A DNA stretch of 64,000 nt from Tetrapyrgos nigripes (Eukaryota; Basidiomycota; Agaricomycetes; Agaricales; Campanellaceae): assembly GCA_013368315.1 (NCBI GenBank), contig JAACJM010000279.1, positions 41,359-105,358 on the forward strand. Reading direction: 5' to 3'. A program made the position numbers and the translations under genes. The notes below the pieces were generated by a model. That model had not been told where the DNA came from. It searched no databases and was given only the letters and a program-made list of their open reading frames with translations. Shown here piece by piece: positions 10,247 to 22,951 of the stretch (its first letter is position 1; each line of letters starts with the position of its first letter).

Positions 10247-11243
10247 TCAGACCCTGCCTCCAAGTCCAACACTATGCAAGGCAACCCACTGATCAAATTG
10301 AGGGTATTGCTTGTCTGAAATGTCTAAAGTTTCCTTGGCGGGACCCGATAGTTTGTTGAAGAACGCATCATCGTAGCAGTAACGAGGTAAACATTTCACG
10401 ATCTGGCTAGTAGACTCCTGGTCCGTATAGCGGCGCTTCTTGGATGCAGGAAGGCGATTGCGGAATCCAATTTGCTTCATCGACTGCTCATACGAAGCCG
10501 CACCTTGCATGTCAATGTCATGGAGAATGGGGCCGATAGCCTTGTGCCTGTACTTTGGAACAAGAACCTTAAATCCAGCTGGGTTCTTGTCATCTGTATC
10601 TTCGGAGGATTGACTGTCAACGTCGAGGTCATCAAGGAGAACTTGCCCAATTCGATGTTCCAGATGATCGTTAACCTCGAGGAGCTGTTCGACGTGCTCA
10701 CAACGCTTGTTGAGTTTCTGCGTAGTAAGATAAGCAAACTCTGCAGACTGCAGTGAAAACTGTCTGAAAACTCACCTGTATCTTGCGGGAGCGAACCCTC
10801 ATCCTATCATTTGTGTAGTCTTTATACTCTTTTACTCGAGCATCAGCTTCTGCCTCGTTTTCTTCTGCACGAGGAAGAGACCTCTTGTATGCACCCTGGA
10901 CCTGCACCACGAAACTCCAAATGATAGCTTGCATTACTTCTGACGACAAGTCAACTGTCTTCCCCGCATCGTCTAACACTCCAAATACTGCTGCAGCAAT
11001 GTTTGAGACAACGATCTTGTTCCATGGGATCTGTTTCCAATTGTCGCCAAAGTAGAGAGAATACTGGAGTGCACCCTGGGGACCAGCGTGAGTTCCGATA
11101 AGGTGACTGAGAGCGATTTCTTCATCGACAGGTTGAGTCTTGATTCTGCAAAGCTCCTTGAACTCATCGAGGATATCAGTCTTACAACAGTGAGCGTCAG
11201 GTCTGGGCAGGCAACAACAAGATATACCACTGCCCAGAGACAT
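10247..11243 (-). CDS. Hypothetical protein, 312 aa, two exons
   Basis: Exon 1 10776-11243 (156 codons from ATG) and exon 2 10247-10717 (156 codons and TGA) flank a 58-nt intron GTGAGT...ACGCAG in phase 0. The protein is open throughout. Residues about 125-180 (RVKEYKDYTNDRMRVRSRKI and onward) have coiled-coil spacing, followed by an acidic stretch (DDLDVDSQSSEDTDD) and a C-terminal region with KKRRYTDQES. No named domain is recognised; the overall look is that of multicopy Agaricomycete genes of unknown function. The Cys-rich residues 9-20 before DILDEFKEL could instead be intronic, so the start is less sure than the rest. Confidence 0.6.
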
Positions 11244-11249
11244 TTATTA

Positions 11250-11735
11250 TATGTGCTGAGAAGTTAGCCCAGAAGTTAAAAGGAAACAATGACTTTCTGG
11301 GGCTTAAAAGTTGTATAGAAACAATTACTTCTATGCATGGGGAAGACAGCTAGAAGCTTTCCCGGAGTGGAAAGTCAAAAGTAAACAATTACTTTCGAGT
11401 GGCGAAAATATTCCCTTTGTGGGACTGAATAGTTTGACTATCCAGTCCGGGAAAGGAAATGGGTGCTCTGTGGGTCTACTCTCGGACCACGGTGTGTCAT
11501 AGTAGCAACAGCGCCGTATCCCCGAGGGTCCGAGCATAGGTCCACTCCCTCTCTGCAGGGTAATGATGAACTGTACACCCTTCGCTTCCAGTGGAAACAT
11601 CAAAGCTACAAGAACTAGCGTTGGAGAGTTGAGGAAGGAGACCGCTCTTCCGAGAAGATTTGAACAGGCATCAGAATACCAAGAGAAACTCAGACAAGTA
11701 GGTGTCACTTGGCGCTATCAATTCGTTGTGTACTG
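11250..11735. other. No supported gene
   Basis: Several short overlapping frames on both strands but no splice pattern or motif that supports any of them. Probably the shared upstream region of the flanking genes. Confidence 0.4.
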
Positions 11736-11739
11736 ACGA

Positions 11740-12790
11740 TTTACTAGTTGTACCATATATACCATCTCACAAACCGTCTCAATGCTCTCGCTCGAACTCT
11801 TGACTACTTCAGTCATGATATCCTTCATCCAACTCCTGCACCAGCGCAGGAAGACGAGAGTAGCAACCGAGTTGGAGAAAGAGCTTGTCAGAGGCAAAAG
11901 CAAAGTAGTAAGTCTTATGTCTTCACCTCTCAGTGCAATCCTAACTAGTCTCTGCAGCTCAAATGTCTCAACCAATTATCCGAACTTTTACAGAACTAGG
12001 GATCACACCACCCACATTAGAAGACCTCGAACCCATACCGCACTCTACTTCATCTTCCAACTCGCGATCTACACTCACTCGGACTCCACGCATCCTCCTT
12101 TGACCCTTTCATCCTCACAACACCCACTCCCGCTTCTCGTACTTCCAAGGACTATTTCCCATTACTCGAATCAGATGACAAAGACTCCCCTTTCCCTTCT
12201 TCATCTTCGGACATAGCTCACCGGCATGTCTTCGTTACCTCAGTTGTTGGCTGCATCGAAGCAGCCGAGGCAGAGGGGCGTTCAGCTTCTTCTCAGACAC
12301 TCAGCTCTCCACCTCTTGGCCTCAACAATGTTAATCTATCCGCAGTGCTCATGTCTTGGGCATCTCACTTGTGCTCCACCCTCGAAGAAACCAAACGAAG
12401 ACGAGAATCACATATCCAGGCCATGTATGCTCCACTAGAACCTCTATGGCAGAGGCTGAAAGTGGAACAAGAGGATATGGATGTGTTCGTCGACATGAAC
12501 TGGGGTAGTACAGAAGAGTGTGTTAGGGCTTATGAGGACGAGTTGGAGAGGATGTTGGAGTTGAAGAGGGAAAGGATGGCAGACTTCATCCAGCGCGCCA
12601 GAGGACAAATTTTCAGGTTATGTGATGAGTTGATGACAGGTGAGGAGGAGAGAGGTGCCTTTGGAGCTTTCATGGATGGTAATCTTTTTTTCTTCGTATA
12701 CTAACTACCGAGCATATGGAAGAGTTGTTTGGTATTCATGAAGATGAGATTCAGAAATTGCAGGAAGAGAAGAGACTCAAAGCACTATGA
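11740..12790 (+). pseudogene. ase1: MAP65/Ase1 (PRC1) microtubule-bundling protein relic
   Basis: The 3' part has EETKRRRESHIQAMYAPLEP, RAYEDELERMLELKRERMA and DELMTGEEERGAF, the characteristic spectrin-like region of Ase1/PRC1, which crosslinks antiparallel microtubules in the anaphase midzone. Upstream, segments such as LNALARTLDYF, TELGITPPTLEDLEP and SKDYFPLLESDDKDSPF fit the same family in order. They lie in different frames: one T seems missing near 11986 and another indel lies near 12090. The last intron (12681-12714, with TACTAAC) is only 34 nt and does not keep frame into EEL. The N-terminal third and the C-terminal tail of the family are missing. A partial, decayed copy is the simplest reading; two or more sequencing errors are the alternative. 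Confidence 0.6.
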
Positions 12791-13108
12791 TCACTATCCT
12801 TACCTCATAGTTGCCCCTTCAGCATCCCTCACTTCTCCTGTATTACAAGTTTCATTGTAGTACCTCTAATCATACTGACACGTATATACAAAAATATGCA
12901 TTCTCCCGAGGACATTGCTGACAGTGACACGCTCTGGACGTGAACTGTACACCCTTATCGGCGGGGTAACATACCCACGTCCGGTAACCGTCGGGACTCG
13001 CAATCGAACATCTTGGTCACACCCATCATGTGTGGTGACCAAGCGTGTCCTGACAGACTTCTTCCACCTTATGTAAGGGCATAAGTCAAGATCCTTTGTC
13101 CTTTCGTC

Positions 13109-13115
13109 TATAAAA
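13109..13115 (+). promoter_or_regulatory. TATA box of the small gene at 13261
   Basis: TATAAAA about 150 bp before the ATG and about 60 bp before a 5' splice site (GTGAGT at 13174). With a normal 25-35 bp offset, transcription would start near 13140, giving a short leader interrupted by a 53-nt intron, 13174-13226. Confidence 0.6.
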
Positions 13116-13260
13116 GCCCGACATGAGGACATTTCCCTCCAGTAACCTGCTACCAACTTCCATCTTTGTCAAGGTGAGTACGCTTCTGCTGATTCTTTTT
13201 TTCTCTGATTGAAACCTTCTGAACAGTCGAATTTCGTTTAGCTTCAAGTATTTTCAAGTC

Positions 13261-13470
13261 ATGTCTAACAAAGGATTCATCGACTTCTTGAAATTTGTTG
13301 CTGTCACACCCATGGCTATCGTTGGCGCAATCACGCTTGCGAAAGGAATGGTTACTTTGGAAGATTTGAAGGAGATGGGCCAAGAAATCATCGACATTAG
13401 CTCGTACACTCTCTGCTTTTTCGTCTTTGATAAAGAATACTTACTTTACCTTCTCCATCAGCGCGACTAG
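13261..13470 (+). CDS. Small hypothetical protein, 69 aa
   Basis: ATG at 13261 follows a spliced leader (intron 13174-13226, GTGAGT...GAACAG) and a canonical TATA box, so expression is plausible. The protein opens MSNKGFIDFLKFVAVTPMAI, with a hydrophobic stretch at residues 9-28 that could be one membrane helix. A 39-nt in-frame segment near 13425-13463 ending CATCAG could be a further intron; either way the same TAG is used. No family recognised. Confidence 0.45.
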   Translation: MSNKGFIDFLKFVAVTPMAIVGAITLAKGMVTLEDLKEMGQEIIDISSYTLCFFVFDKEYLLYLLHQRD

Positions 13471-13499
13471 CAAGATATTGTTTATTTGAGGGCCATTCA

Positions 13500-14500
13500 T
13501 TACTGGAATTCTTCTCGGTTGGGCACTAATGACTATCGCGTTCATGAAGAATTTAGTGAAATGCGAGGTTTACTTTGAACAGAATCATGCTTACTAAAAG
13601 CTGATGCTCGCTACCATTCTGAAGACTCTGTACCTCATCATAAGTGAAAGGAAGGAGACGAAGGCAAAGAGTAGGCGTCGTATAGTGGAACTGGGCAGCG
13701 CCAAGACAAGAAAGTAAAGATTGTGTAGTAGTAGTGCGATGATACAGTCCTGTTTTCCACTGTTCAGCAGGATCACAGTGGTGTACACGCCGTTTGATCC
13801 AACACCAGCACCCATCCATACCTCCAGGGTCAGTCGCCGCACCTCTAGAACCCTTTCGGAAATTGTGGCTCATATCCCGAATCCGTACAACCACTGCCTC
13901 TATCCATACCTCCCGTTGCAGCATCCATCCCCCTGTCATAGTGGACACAGCTGAAAAAGACTTGACGATGACAGATACCTTAACAAGTTGGCACAGCATG
14001 ACAGACTGCTTGAGGAAAATGAAAGAGAAAGGAGGACTATACTCCATACTCGGTCATCTTCACCTCATAGAATTGGGTGCAGTGAGCAGGCAGAATGACT
14101 CTCGGAGCTGTCAGCGCTGTTCGACTAGGTTCCGAGTGCGACAAGGTCTTGACTCTTCACCGATGTCTTCACCACTATAGACACGGTCAGCATCGAGGAC
14201 TGCTACAGTGATCATCATGGTGGTTGCAAGGAAGGGTTTATGTCGAGTAACACATCTATGAGCATCATTGATATGAATTATTTAAAACGCTTGAAATTGT
14301 TACATATGTGGCGTATGTATCATGAAGACCAATTTAATGAATGTGGTAGGATCAAGGAATGTAGTAAGTTGGAAGTAAGAATGAGTGTATATGTGCCAGT
14401 ACGAGTAAGGATACATGTAGATGTGCCGGTACCAGGATGGACGTAAAAATCCAGACCATGATTTGTGCATGAGACCTGCAGAGCTATGTGGCCGAGTCCT
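13500..14500. other. No supported gene
   Basis: A 164-codon minus-strand frame (13553-14047) lacks splice or codon support; on the minus strand GGTATGGAT recurs near 13818 and 13897, suggesting local duplication. Otherwise unremarkable spacer with TA-rich stretches near 14270-14420. Confidence 0.35.
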
Positions 14501-14504
14501 GTGG

Positions 14505-15251
14505 TCAACGAGCTCTGTTCCTCCTCGTGGTTGCATCAGGTTCAGAAGTGAGGTTGTCAGCTTTCTCGGCCCTCAGCGCCCTATTCTCCTCCTCCAGTTG
14601 TTCCGCGTGTAGATGAGTCTTGCGATACTTTAGGTGACTTCGGATGAAGTCGTCCGTGGCCCAATCGTGGGCATATCGATTTAGTTGAGGATATCTTGTG
14701 GAAGCCTGAGCAAATTTGGGGATGTCAGCGATGCCTAAAGTGTTGCAAGTTATAGAGATGCACCTTCTTCTGGACCCACTGCACGTTGACCATGTCCTGT
14801 TCCATGAGAGGCAGAGTATCGTCTAGATACTTCTTGCATAATGAGTTTACATATTTCTGAGAACGTCTGTCAGTACCACAACTTCGAATGTAGAAGAGCT
14901 ACATCTACGCACCTTGACATCAGCATATATTGCTGGATCCCAACCCAGTTGTTTCCCAAGCGAGTATCCACCCCGACCAGGCCTACCCACCTCACCAGGA
15001 GGTTTGCGAATCTTCCTATCCTTCCTATGCGTAGAAGAGCCGGAAGTAGCTTCGTCACCAGGTACAGCGGATGACTGAGTAGCTGGTATAGGAGAGGGTG
15101 AACGAGACGATTCACAATGGTCCAGCGTACTAGGAGGAGAAGAGCCGCCAGAATCTTGCGTAAGACCGGTACCCTCAGCTACAGGCAGTCTAGACCAGTC
15201 GGTTAGGCCAAAAGCTTGAGGACGACTGCGTATACTGGTGAAGAAGTTCAT
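14505..15251 (-). CDS. Hypothetical protein, 210 aa, three exons
   Basis: Exons 14913-15251, 14764-14856 and 14505-14705 are joined by introns of 56 and 58 nt (GTGCGT...TCTCAG, GTGCAT...GCTCAG), all in phase 0, with ATG at 15251 and TGA at 14505. The N-terminal half is Ser/Pro-rich and looks disordered. The middle has KYVNSLCKKYLDDTLPLMEQ and NRYAHDWATDDFIRSHLKYR, probably helical. The C terminus has a short coiled coil (HAEQLEEENRALRAEKAD) and a basic tail (TTRRNRAR). The gene is fully open with consistent phases, so I trust the model. Function is not recognised; the WATDDFIRSHLK-type segment seems common in Agaricomycetes of unknown role. Confidence 0.7.
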
Positions 15252-15769
15252 GACTGGAAGAGATATCTAGAGAGGCATGTCTTGATCCTGGCTTTATAGA
15301 AGTGCCAGGTGGCTGGCACGGAGCCAGAGGTACCAATTGTGTACATTGGACAAAGGAAAGAAAGAAGCTTGGACCGGCGGGTAGATCATGTGCTCAATTA
15401 CCGCATCGTCGATGATTCTTCAAGTTTTTTCTACCTATTTTCTGAACTCAAACCCAATACTAAAGTGTTGGGAATTTTCTGAACTTGGCGTCTCTATCTC
15501 TACCCGAGGAGCAGAGAACACTATACTGCTACACAGTCGTCATTATGTTGGGTGTGTTATCAGAACCCATCCCCATTTGTGTGCTTCGTTCCCCTTTGTC
15601 AGATCCTGAAAAGGATCTGCTTTTATTGCCTTCCACCCGTGCTGGAACCACTTGCTCAGCATTTTCCACCCTCCCCCAGTACCTGACAAAGAGAACGACT
15701 AGCCATCTGCTGCTTCACCTATAGATTCTAAAAGGACGCCCTCGGGTCTTTGCCAATTTGGTTGCCCCT

Positions 15770-18700
15770 ATGTCGACTGCGGAACAGCCCATGGATGTGG
15801 TGAAAGATCCAGAACCCACTGTGCCATCGAGGGGTTTGAAAAGGACTTTGGTATCAGTGAGTACTTGAAGCTCTCTGTTGGCTCTCCAAGTTTTTCTAAT
15901 GCCTTTCCCGAAGGATATTGAAGATCATGATGACTCTACTCCTCTCAAGAATAGGCGAGTTGAAGGCGAAGATGGGAGTGTGGTCACAGAGCCAGCCCTG
16001 AGTGCAGTGCATCAGGATCAGATACAGAAACTCAAGCTCGAGATAGGCAAGCTTGTGTGTTGTCTCCAGTCGAAATAGCGATCGTTTCCACTCATTCCCA
16101 ATCAGGAGACCACAGTATTGGAATACCAGAACCAGATTCAGAAGAAGGAGGTGAGCTACCATTTGCTGGATTATCCTGGACCAATTTGCTAAATGCCTCA
16201 CCAGAAACTGATAGCACATATGAAGGACGGCGTGGATTCTGCTAAGCGAGCCAAAGTGGAGATGGCAGGTGTTGAAGAGCGTTGGAAGGTAGCGTCACCT
16301 TTTTGTTGTTGTGGCTGTCGGCTTTTCTCCTAATGACAATCACTTCAGTTAGAAAAGACTGTCCTTGTGCAACAGCTCCGGGAGGCACTGTTATTCCATG
16401 TCTTTCGCTTTCATGATCTGGCGTTTCTGATTGCGATGACTCCAGTCAGAACAGCAATCCTTTGACAAACATTTGGCCGAGATGGAAGAGCACTTGAAGG
16501 TAATATTACCTTGTTATCCTCTTTCTGACCTTCCTAATTCCAATCTCTTAGTCAGAAGAAAATTCCTTTAACCACTGTTTGGAGCTCTCAAAGGTATAAA
16601 CATCTTGTTCTGCTTTTCGCCGGCGTTTCCTTACAGCCATAATTATAGTCAGAAAAGGCTTCACTCGAAAAACGCCTGGCTGAAATTGAAGTGAGCTCAT
16701 TCTCATGTTTCCTATATAGAAATATTCACGTCTCCCTTAGGCTACTGATCTGAACCTGAAACTAGAGAGCGCTCTCATAAGAGATGCACCCACTACGTAA
16801 GAACTGATCTGACATTCATTGAACAGGCAGAGATCCAAACACTGCGGACTCAAGTAGAAGGATATGAATGGCAGCAACAGCTACAAAATGAGGTATGTGA
16901 CAAGTATATCGCTCTACTCCGTCCCCTGACACAATTCCAGCTTCGTGTAAGGAGGATGAAAGAGCAGCAGGAAGATCGTGAGGACGAAATTTCCTGAACA
17001 GATTTTTTACACGACGGAGAGGTTAATGCTTACAAGGCTAAACTGACCAGCGTCGAGGTAGGATTCTTCACAATGGATATCTTCCTCTGTTTATCTTGAT
17101 CGTGGATCTAGAATGAACTAGCCAAGGAGAAGGCAAAGCGAGGTGTACTGCCGAACGAGCAGGAAAATGTGTGTTTGGACTCTTCCTCCTGATTTTACCA
17201 ATCTCAATGTTTTCCCCCATCAGACAAGGCTTAAACAAGACAATGCTGATTTACTAGACAAGCTTTCGGTCTGTTATTCTGCTCTTCGCTTTTTTGTTTG
17301 TCTTACTCCATGTCTTTCTGCAGACCAATCAACAAAGTTACGACAACCTGAGGAACAATCATTCGACATCCCAAAATCAATTCTCGTCTGTTCAGGTGGG
17401 CCATGTCCATTTTGTGACTTTGTGTTTGCTTGACTTTCCCCATTAGGCCGAACTTAAGAAAGCTATGCAAGATAAGGCTGCGCTGCAGAAGCGCACAGAG
17501 GAATTAGTCGCAAAGAGCAATCAGTCGGAGGAGGAGAAGGAACGACTCCAAGTAAGATCTTTATTTGTTTTCCAGGAAATTGGGCAACCAACATCATATA
17601 GACCGGTCTCGAGAAAGTGATGGAGGAGAGGGACAAACTACTGGTGACGGTTCTATCAATGTTATCTCTTTGAAATGTTTCCAATCTCGTGTCTTTCCAC
17701 AGAACAAGCAACAAAGTTATGACGAGTTGATGAATAGTTGTACGCTGCTCCAAGGACAGCTCGAGTCCAGTCAGGTGAGTCCATGTTCGTTTCGTGACTT
17801 TGCGTTTGCTTGACATCCCTGTCGATCTTCACTCGTTTATGCAGCCCCAGGCCCCTCCCAATTATACTCAGGATATCCTCGTAAGCCATGGCACCTCCCC
17901 TCAGTTAAACATTCAGTTAATCGTGCCACAGGAACAGCTTAAAGCAGCAAACAGCAGATTAGACGTGAGTAATCTCGCACTTGTATGATACTCGTGTAAC
18001 TGATAGGACCTGAATTGTAGGAGGAGAACGACAAAGAGCTTGAGGTAAGTCAATGTCAAATATCAGGTTATAATATGTTTGACTATATACTTCCAGGACC
18101 ATCTCGCCAAGGAAAAGTCTCTCAATGTATGCCAATGATCCAAATCTTTAAGGACGGTTCCACTTACTGAATTGACAGGATGACCTTGCGGAATACAAAA
18201 AGAGGGAGGAACAAATGATGGAAACCATCAACACTTTGTGCGAGTGCATCAAGAATCAGACTTCCAAGATCAGAGAGCTAGAAGCCAAGGTGGGGCAGGA
18301 AAAGACAGCTGCCAAACGACTCTTGCAGGAGAAGGATGCAGCCTTGCAAATGGCCGCTGAACTGACAACAGACAAACAAACAGTTGCAACGACAATCACT
18401 GATCTCAGATCTCAGATAGAGTCACTATCAACGACAGTGGATGGACTGAAAGTTGAGAACACGAGGCTTGCATCGACAACTGAACAGCTGAAGGGAGATT
18501 GGGAAACGCTCAAGGCAGACAGTGACAAGGTCCTTTCCGATGCAGGCACTCCAAACTGAAGTCAAAACACTGAAAGCGGAGAAAGCACTGCTTTCATCCC
18601 AGATAAACGTAGGCTGCCTTATGTTAATCTCTCAGTGATTGTTTGTTTACGAGACGTAGACTCCTGAAAATGAGAAGATGGTGGACAAGGTAAAAGCGTT

Positions 18701-21065
18701 GGAATCCAAGATCAAGGCCCTTGAGGAGGAGAACGAGTCCGGTTGCAGTGCTGTAGACCAGGTTTATACCCTTCCAGTGGCACTGTGGTTGAATGGCTTC
18801 TAACTTGTTTTTTGCAGCTAAAGACTGCGAACGAAGATCTCACCAGAGAGAAGACCGGCCTGACAGTCCGTATTCAATCATTTCTGGTCCCCAGTCACTT
18901 TCTGATCCATTTGTTCAAAGGGCCAGTTGGGCAGTCTCAAAGAAAAGTTCTTGAGACTTGAGAAATCTCACCTTTCACTCAGAGACTCAAAGCAGAAACT
19001 ACAGGCTGACTGAGATGAGCGCCAGAAGGCCATGGACCAGCTTCAAAAGAATTTCGATAAATGCAGCACTGAACTTGAGAAATACCAGCGCAAATGGGAC
19101 CAGGAGCGAGAGAGAGTCACCTCTTTGATCAACGGTTATAAGGTACATATTTTGCTTCATACGCCGTGTCCATTATTTTATTCGTGGTATGTAACAGGGT
19201 ACTATCAAGGAGCACGAGGACAAGATACGCCAAAAAGACACCGAACTTAGCAAGAAATAAGCTGAGCTCATCCAGCTTCGGGAAAACATGGAGCAAGAAG
19301 TGAGCTGAGAATCTGCATGTACCTCTGATCAAAACTGACTGGTTTTTGCGCAAGGTCCCACCGGAAACGTCAAATTCCTCGAAGGTGAGTTTTGAGTACT
19401 TGCTTAGCCCTTACGAATGAAGCTCACCAGAACTTGCTGTGTAGGACCCACCGAATTTTCAGCAGCCCGAGTCAGATCTGGGCCATTCTTTTCTGAAGTA
19501 CGGTGGGTTGCGTCGCACTCTGAAGAATGCAAATGTAGAAGCGGAGTTGAGCAATGTCTGGCAACGCACATTTACCTACAATTTCCCAGCATCATTGGTA
19601 CACATCTGTAGTACTTGACTCATTACAGATTCTGAAAAACCTTGACAGAACACTGACACCAGCCGACCTAGACCGTCAGGAGGTGCAGATACTTCAAGTC
19701 AAGCGGCTGGGCGAAGTCATTCCCCTGAATCAAGTCGCCACCATAGGCCAAGTCATCCCTCTGAACGTTCCTCTACTTCCAGGAGGAATACTTCCAAATA
19801 CCCATGGACAAATCGACCCGGCGATGATGCCAACAATGAAGACAACAGTACTGCCGAATTGGATGATGAGGGTTCGGAGGAGGAACGCAATGATCATCGA
19901 GTTCAGAGAAAGTGGGCTAGAAAGGAGACGCAGGAAAGATACAGCCCTGGTGAGGTGACTCATAACCTGAACGTAAGTGCTGTGCTTTTCTGGGCTTTTC
20001 TGGATGCCTACAATACACTCATGTGCCTCACAGAAACTGCAGCGGGATCTTGTACAAGAAGCGCTTCATGCTAAATATAGTTACCAATGTTTTCTGCGAA
20101 AACAAGTCTCGGATGATCGACTAGCCCTGTTCAAGCAAGATCCAGTTGCACATGCGCCGAAACTCAGGAACACATGGATTGATAAACGTGGATTAGACTC
20201 TCCAGTGATTGCCAGCCTACCCTGGAACAAAGCTCTCATAGCCACCATTGCCAAAGAGGGTGCTGAAATCACGAAATTATGCAAGGACGGTCGTCTCGGG
20301 AATATGAAAAACCTTGAGGATTGGAGAAAGCTCGTGCAGACCCGTTTCATGGACATTGCGCGCGACGTTGTAAACGCCTGCCCAATCACAGAGGGAGAGA
20401 CTCCAAAGGAGATCATGCTTCATCTGCATGGTGACTACGAGAAGGCCAAAGAGAGAAGCAGACATCACAACATGCGTCACGTAGTGAGTCCCTTCTCTTT
20501 TCTTTTTCTCTTTCTCTTTCCTTACCAGGTGGTCAGAAGTACGAATTGCGCCATGCCATTGCCGTGGTCATGGTACAGTATCAGAAAGAGAGGAAAGACG
20601 TCAAAGGTTTGGAATTTTGGTCCTATGTCCTTGACGTTCTTAGTCAACTCCAATCAGATGGAATGTCAGACGAGGAGGATGGTGAAGAGACCGTAAACAT
20701 TGGGAATCTGATGGTGAAACGAGAGATCAGGATAGTTTTGGTGTTAGATTGGCGTGCTGAGCACTTCGACGGATTGTTCAAGATAGTTGATTCGGCACCC
20801 GGTATGGAGGTTGCTGTCTTCACACAGACGGGCAGAAAAAAATCGTTTGGTAAGGCGTCGGCCTCAAGATCAAGTCGTCAAGAAGAAACTGCCAAAGAAT
20901 CTTCCCAGGTCGTTCTTCCGGAAGGAGTACTTGGACGAGATGGAGAAAGAGCAGCCTTGGGAAGTGGAGGAGCTTTGCCTCAGGGAGATCAATTTCCCTA
21001 TATTTGACTGGAGTAAATGTGATCCTTATGCAGGTGTAAGGCCTGGAACTTCTACGGGAACGTAG
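15770..21065 (+). CDS. Large coiled-coil gene built of many micro-exons, with one frameshift
   Basis: ATG at 15770 opens MSTAEQPMDVVKDPEPTVPS, followed by over twenty short exons, most 40-110 nt and in phase 0, separated by introns of about 50-70 nt. Successive exons read as heptad-rich segments (KLIAHMKDGVDSAKRAKVEM; SFDKHLAEMEEHLK; KASLEKRLAEIE; and a longer one at 18175-18559). The C-terminal third (19620-21065) is globular, with YSYQCFLRKQVSDDRLALF and LPRSFFRKEYLDEME, and matches my memory of a multicopy Agaricomycete family without known function. One defect is clear: the frame before the A-run at 20836-20842 (QTGRKK) and after it (NRLVRRRPQD) join only if one A is removed. A TGA near 16995 also needs an intron to be avoided. 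A single gene is inferred from order and strand; two adjacent genes are possible. Confidence 0.5.
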
Positions 21066-21099
21066 ACTACGTAGCTGTATCTCCTCCAATATTGACTAG

Positions 21100-22940
21100 T
21101 GACTATTGATGTGCTATGCCTGTGGCTGTGTTAATGAAGCATGACCCTCCGTTCCACTACTACCACGATCACCATGACGTTGACCCTCCGTTCCACTAGT
21201 ACTCCCACGATCGCCACAACCTTGTAAACTGGACCCCAGCGAAAATCCTGCTGAAAATTTGAAGAAGTTACAGAAGACTTGACCCTGACGGCGACAATCA
21301 CACCAATAGCTTCTCTATTTTGAAGGTCCTTTAAGTGTCAATGCCCTCATGGGGAAGAGCATGTTTTCTGGCAAGGTCTTCGATTATCATATTAGACTAT
21401 GTGGCGGGCAAAAGTTTCTGATCTATCTCTTTTCGAGACATCAATGTCCACCTTTCCTCGACTCAGTCCTTTATTCCTTTTCTTCTTGTTACCAATGACC
21501 TAGAAACTAATCGCTTTAAACTTGCTCAACTTCAAGGAACCTCTCAAGAAGGTCAACAACGCCTGCTTTTGATCCTCAGGCATCAGTGGCATTGAATACA
21601 AGGATGCTCCAGATGGCGAATGAGTGTATGGGGTGATGAATGGGACGAGTGGAATGGGAGTAGTATGGGTGCTGGGATGAGTATGATGAGGGACGGAATA
21701 TTAATGGATGACGGACTGGATGGTGGAATGGGTATGAAGAGAATATGAGTGGTATATGCGGTCCGGGAGGCTGTATTAGAAGGTATGAGCCAGGATATTC
21801 TAACGAGACCTAGAGCAGATTGGCCTTGGGCGCTGGTGGCAGCCATGGAGCCACCATTGGACTCCTAGTCTAATCTACCTGCCGTACGTCTGTTCGTTGA
21901 TGGTTTGATAATTTATTCAAGTTCACTTGAGACATTATGCCATCTTGGTGTGCGAATCTAGTGGATGTCAGTCTCGGGGTAACTATGATCTTCAAGTTGT
22001 ATCTATTGTCTTGGCCCCTCCCAGACGCATTTTCTTACAGCCTGAGAATTCGAAGCTCTTATTATGTAGCTTGCCATCCCTCTTGCTGTGCACCTCCCAG
22101 GCTCTCTTCCTTTCTTTTTTTGCCCTCGGAATCGATGTGCTTGTCATCAAATATCCAATAGGTAGTGCAAAGCTTGAGACAAGCTTGAGACCATCCGCAG
22201 TGTTATGGTTATGAAATTTTTGGCTAACTGACTCCAAGGCAACGGTCCATCGCTCCTCAAACTCGCTGTATGATCAGTCCGGAGTGCCTTCCCGAAGTAT
22301 AAACAGAGCTAATATGAGACTGATCAAGATCAACCAGAAACCCTTGTATGAAAAAACCTGAGTAAATCAACAGAGATTGGATAGGAGGTCGTACACAATG
22401 GAACGCAGCGTCCTCAAATTTGTTCTCCGGGTCAACACCACTCGTAATGAACTTCCTCCACTCCAAGCATCCTGATCGTCCATATTAATCTCACTAATAG
22501 GCTATAGCTTCAATAATCCCAGCACCCTCAGCCGACTTTCCATTGCCATCCCATGTCAGAAATTGCTCTAGTACTATGCTATATTAGTACATTGATCTCC
22601 AGAAGGAAATCTCGACACATTTAGCTCAGTCTTCCTCATCAAGCTTGCACTGAAGACACTACTATCAGCGAGAAATAGAGGGAGGGTCATGAATATATCA
22701 CTACGTCGCACTTGTCATCCAACCTTCATTCAGTGTTGTCCAGATCAAAGATCAATTTCAAATTGGGTATACCAAGAGGTAGTCTCGCGTAGCCAGACTG
22801 ACGATATATGCAGAACCACACTGCATGTGCATATATGTAACCAAGAGGGTAGCCATGAGTATGTCATTTGCTGAGATGTAAACAGTATCAAGAGTAGTAC
22901 TAGTAACAAAACAAGATAGAAACTTCTGAGCTGTAAAGGT
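21100..22940. other. No supported gene; local repeats
   Basis: TGACCCTCCGTTCCACTA occurs at 21142 and 21181 (39-bp tandem pair). On the minus strand 21520-21780 reads as a His/Pro/Ser-rich stretch ending PEDQKQALLTFLRGSLKLSK, which may be a 3' exon fragment. Nothing else is convincing. Confidence 0.35.
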
Positions 22941-22951
22941 ACATTGTAGAG

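Noticed and set aside
12866..13156. 96-codon minus-strand frame
   Set aside because: Covers the TATA box and upstream region of the small gene at 13261; no family features.
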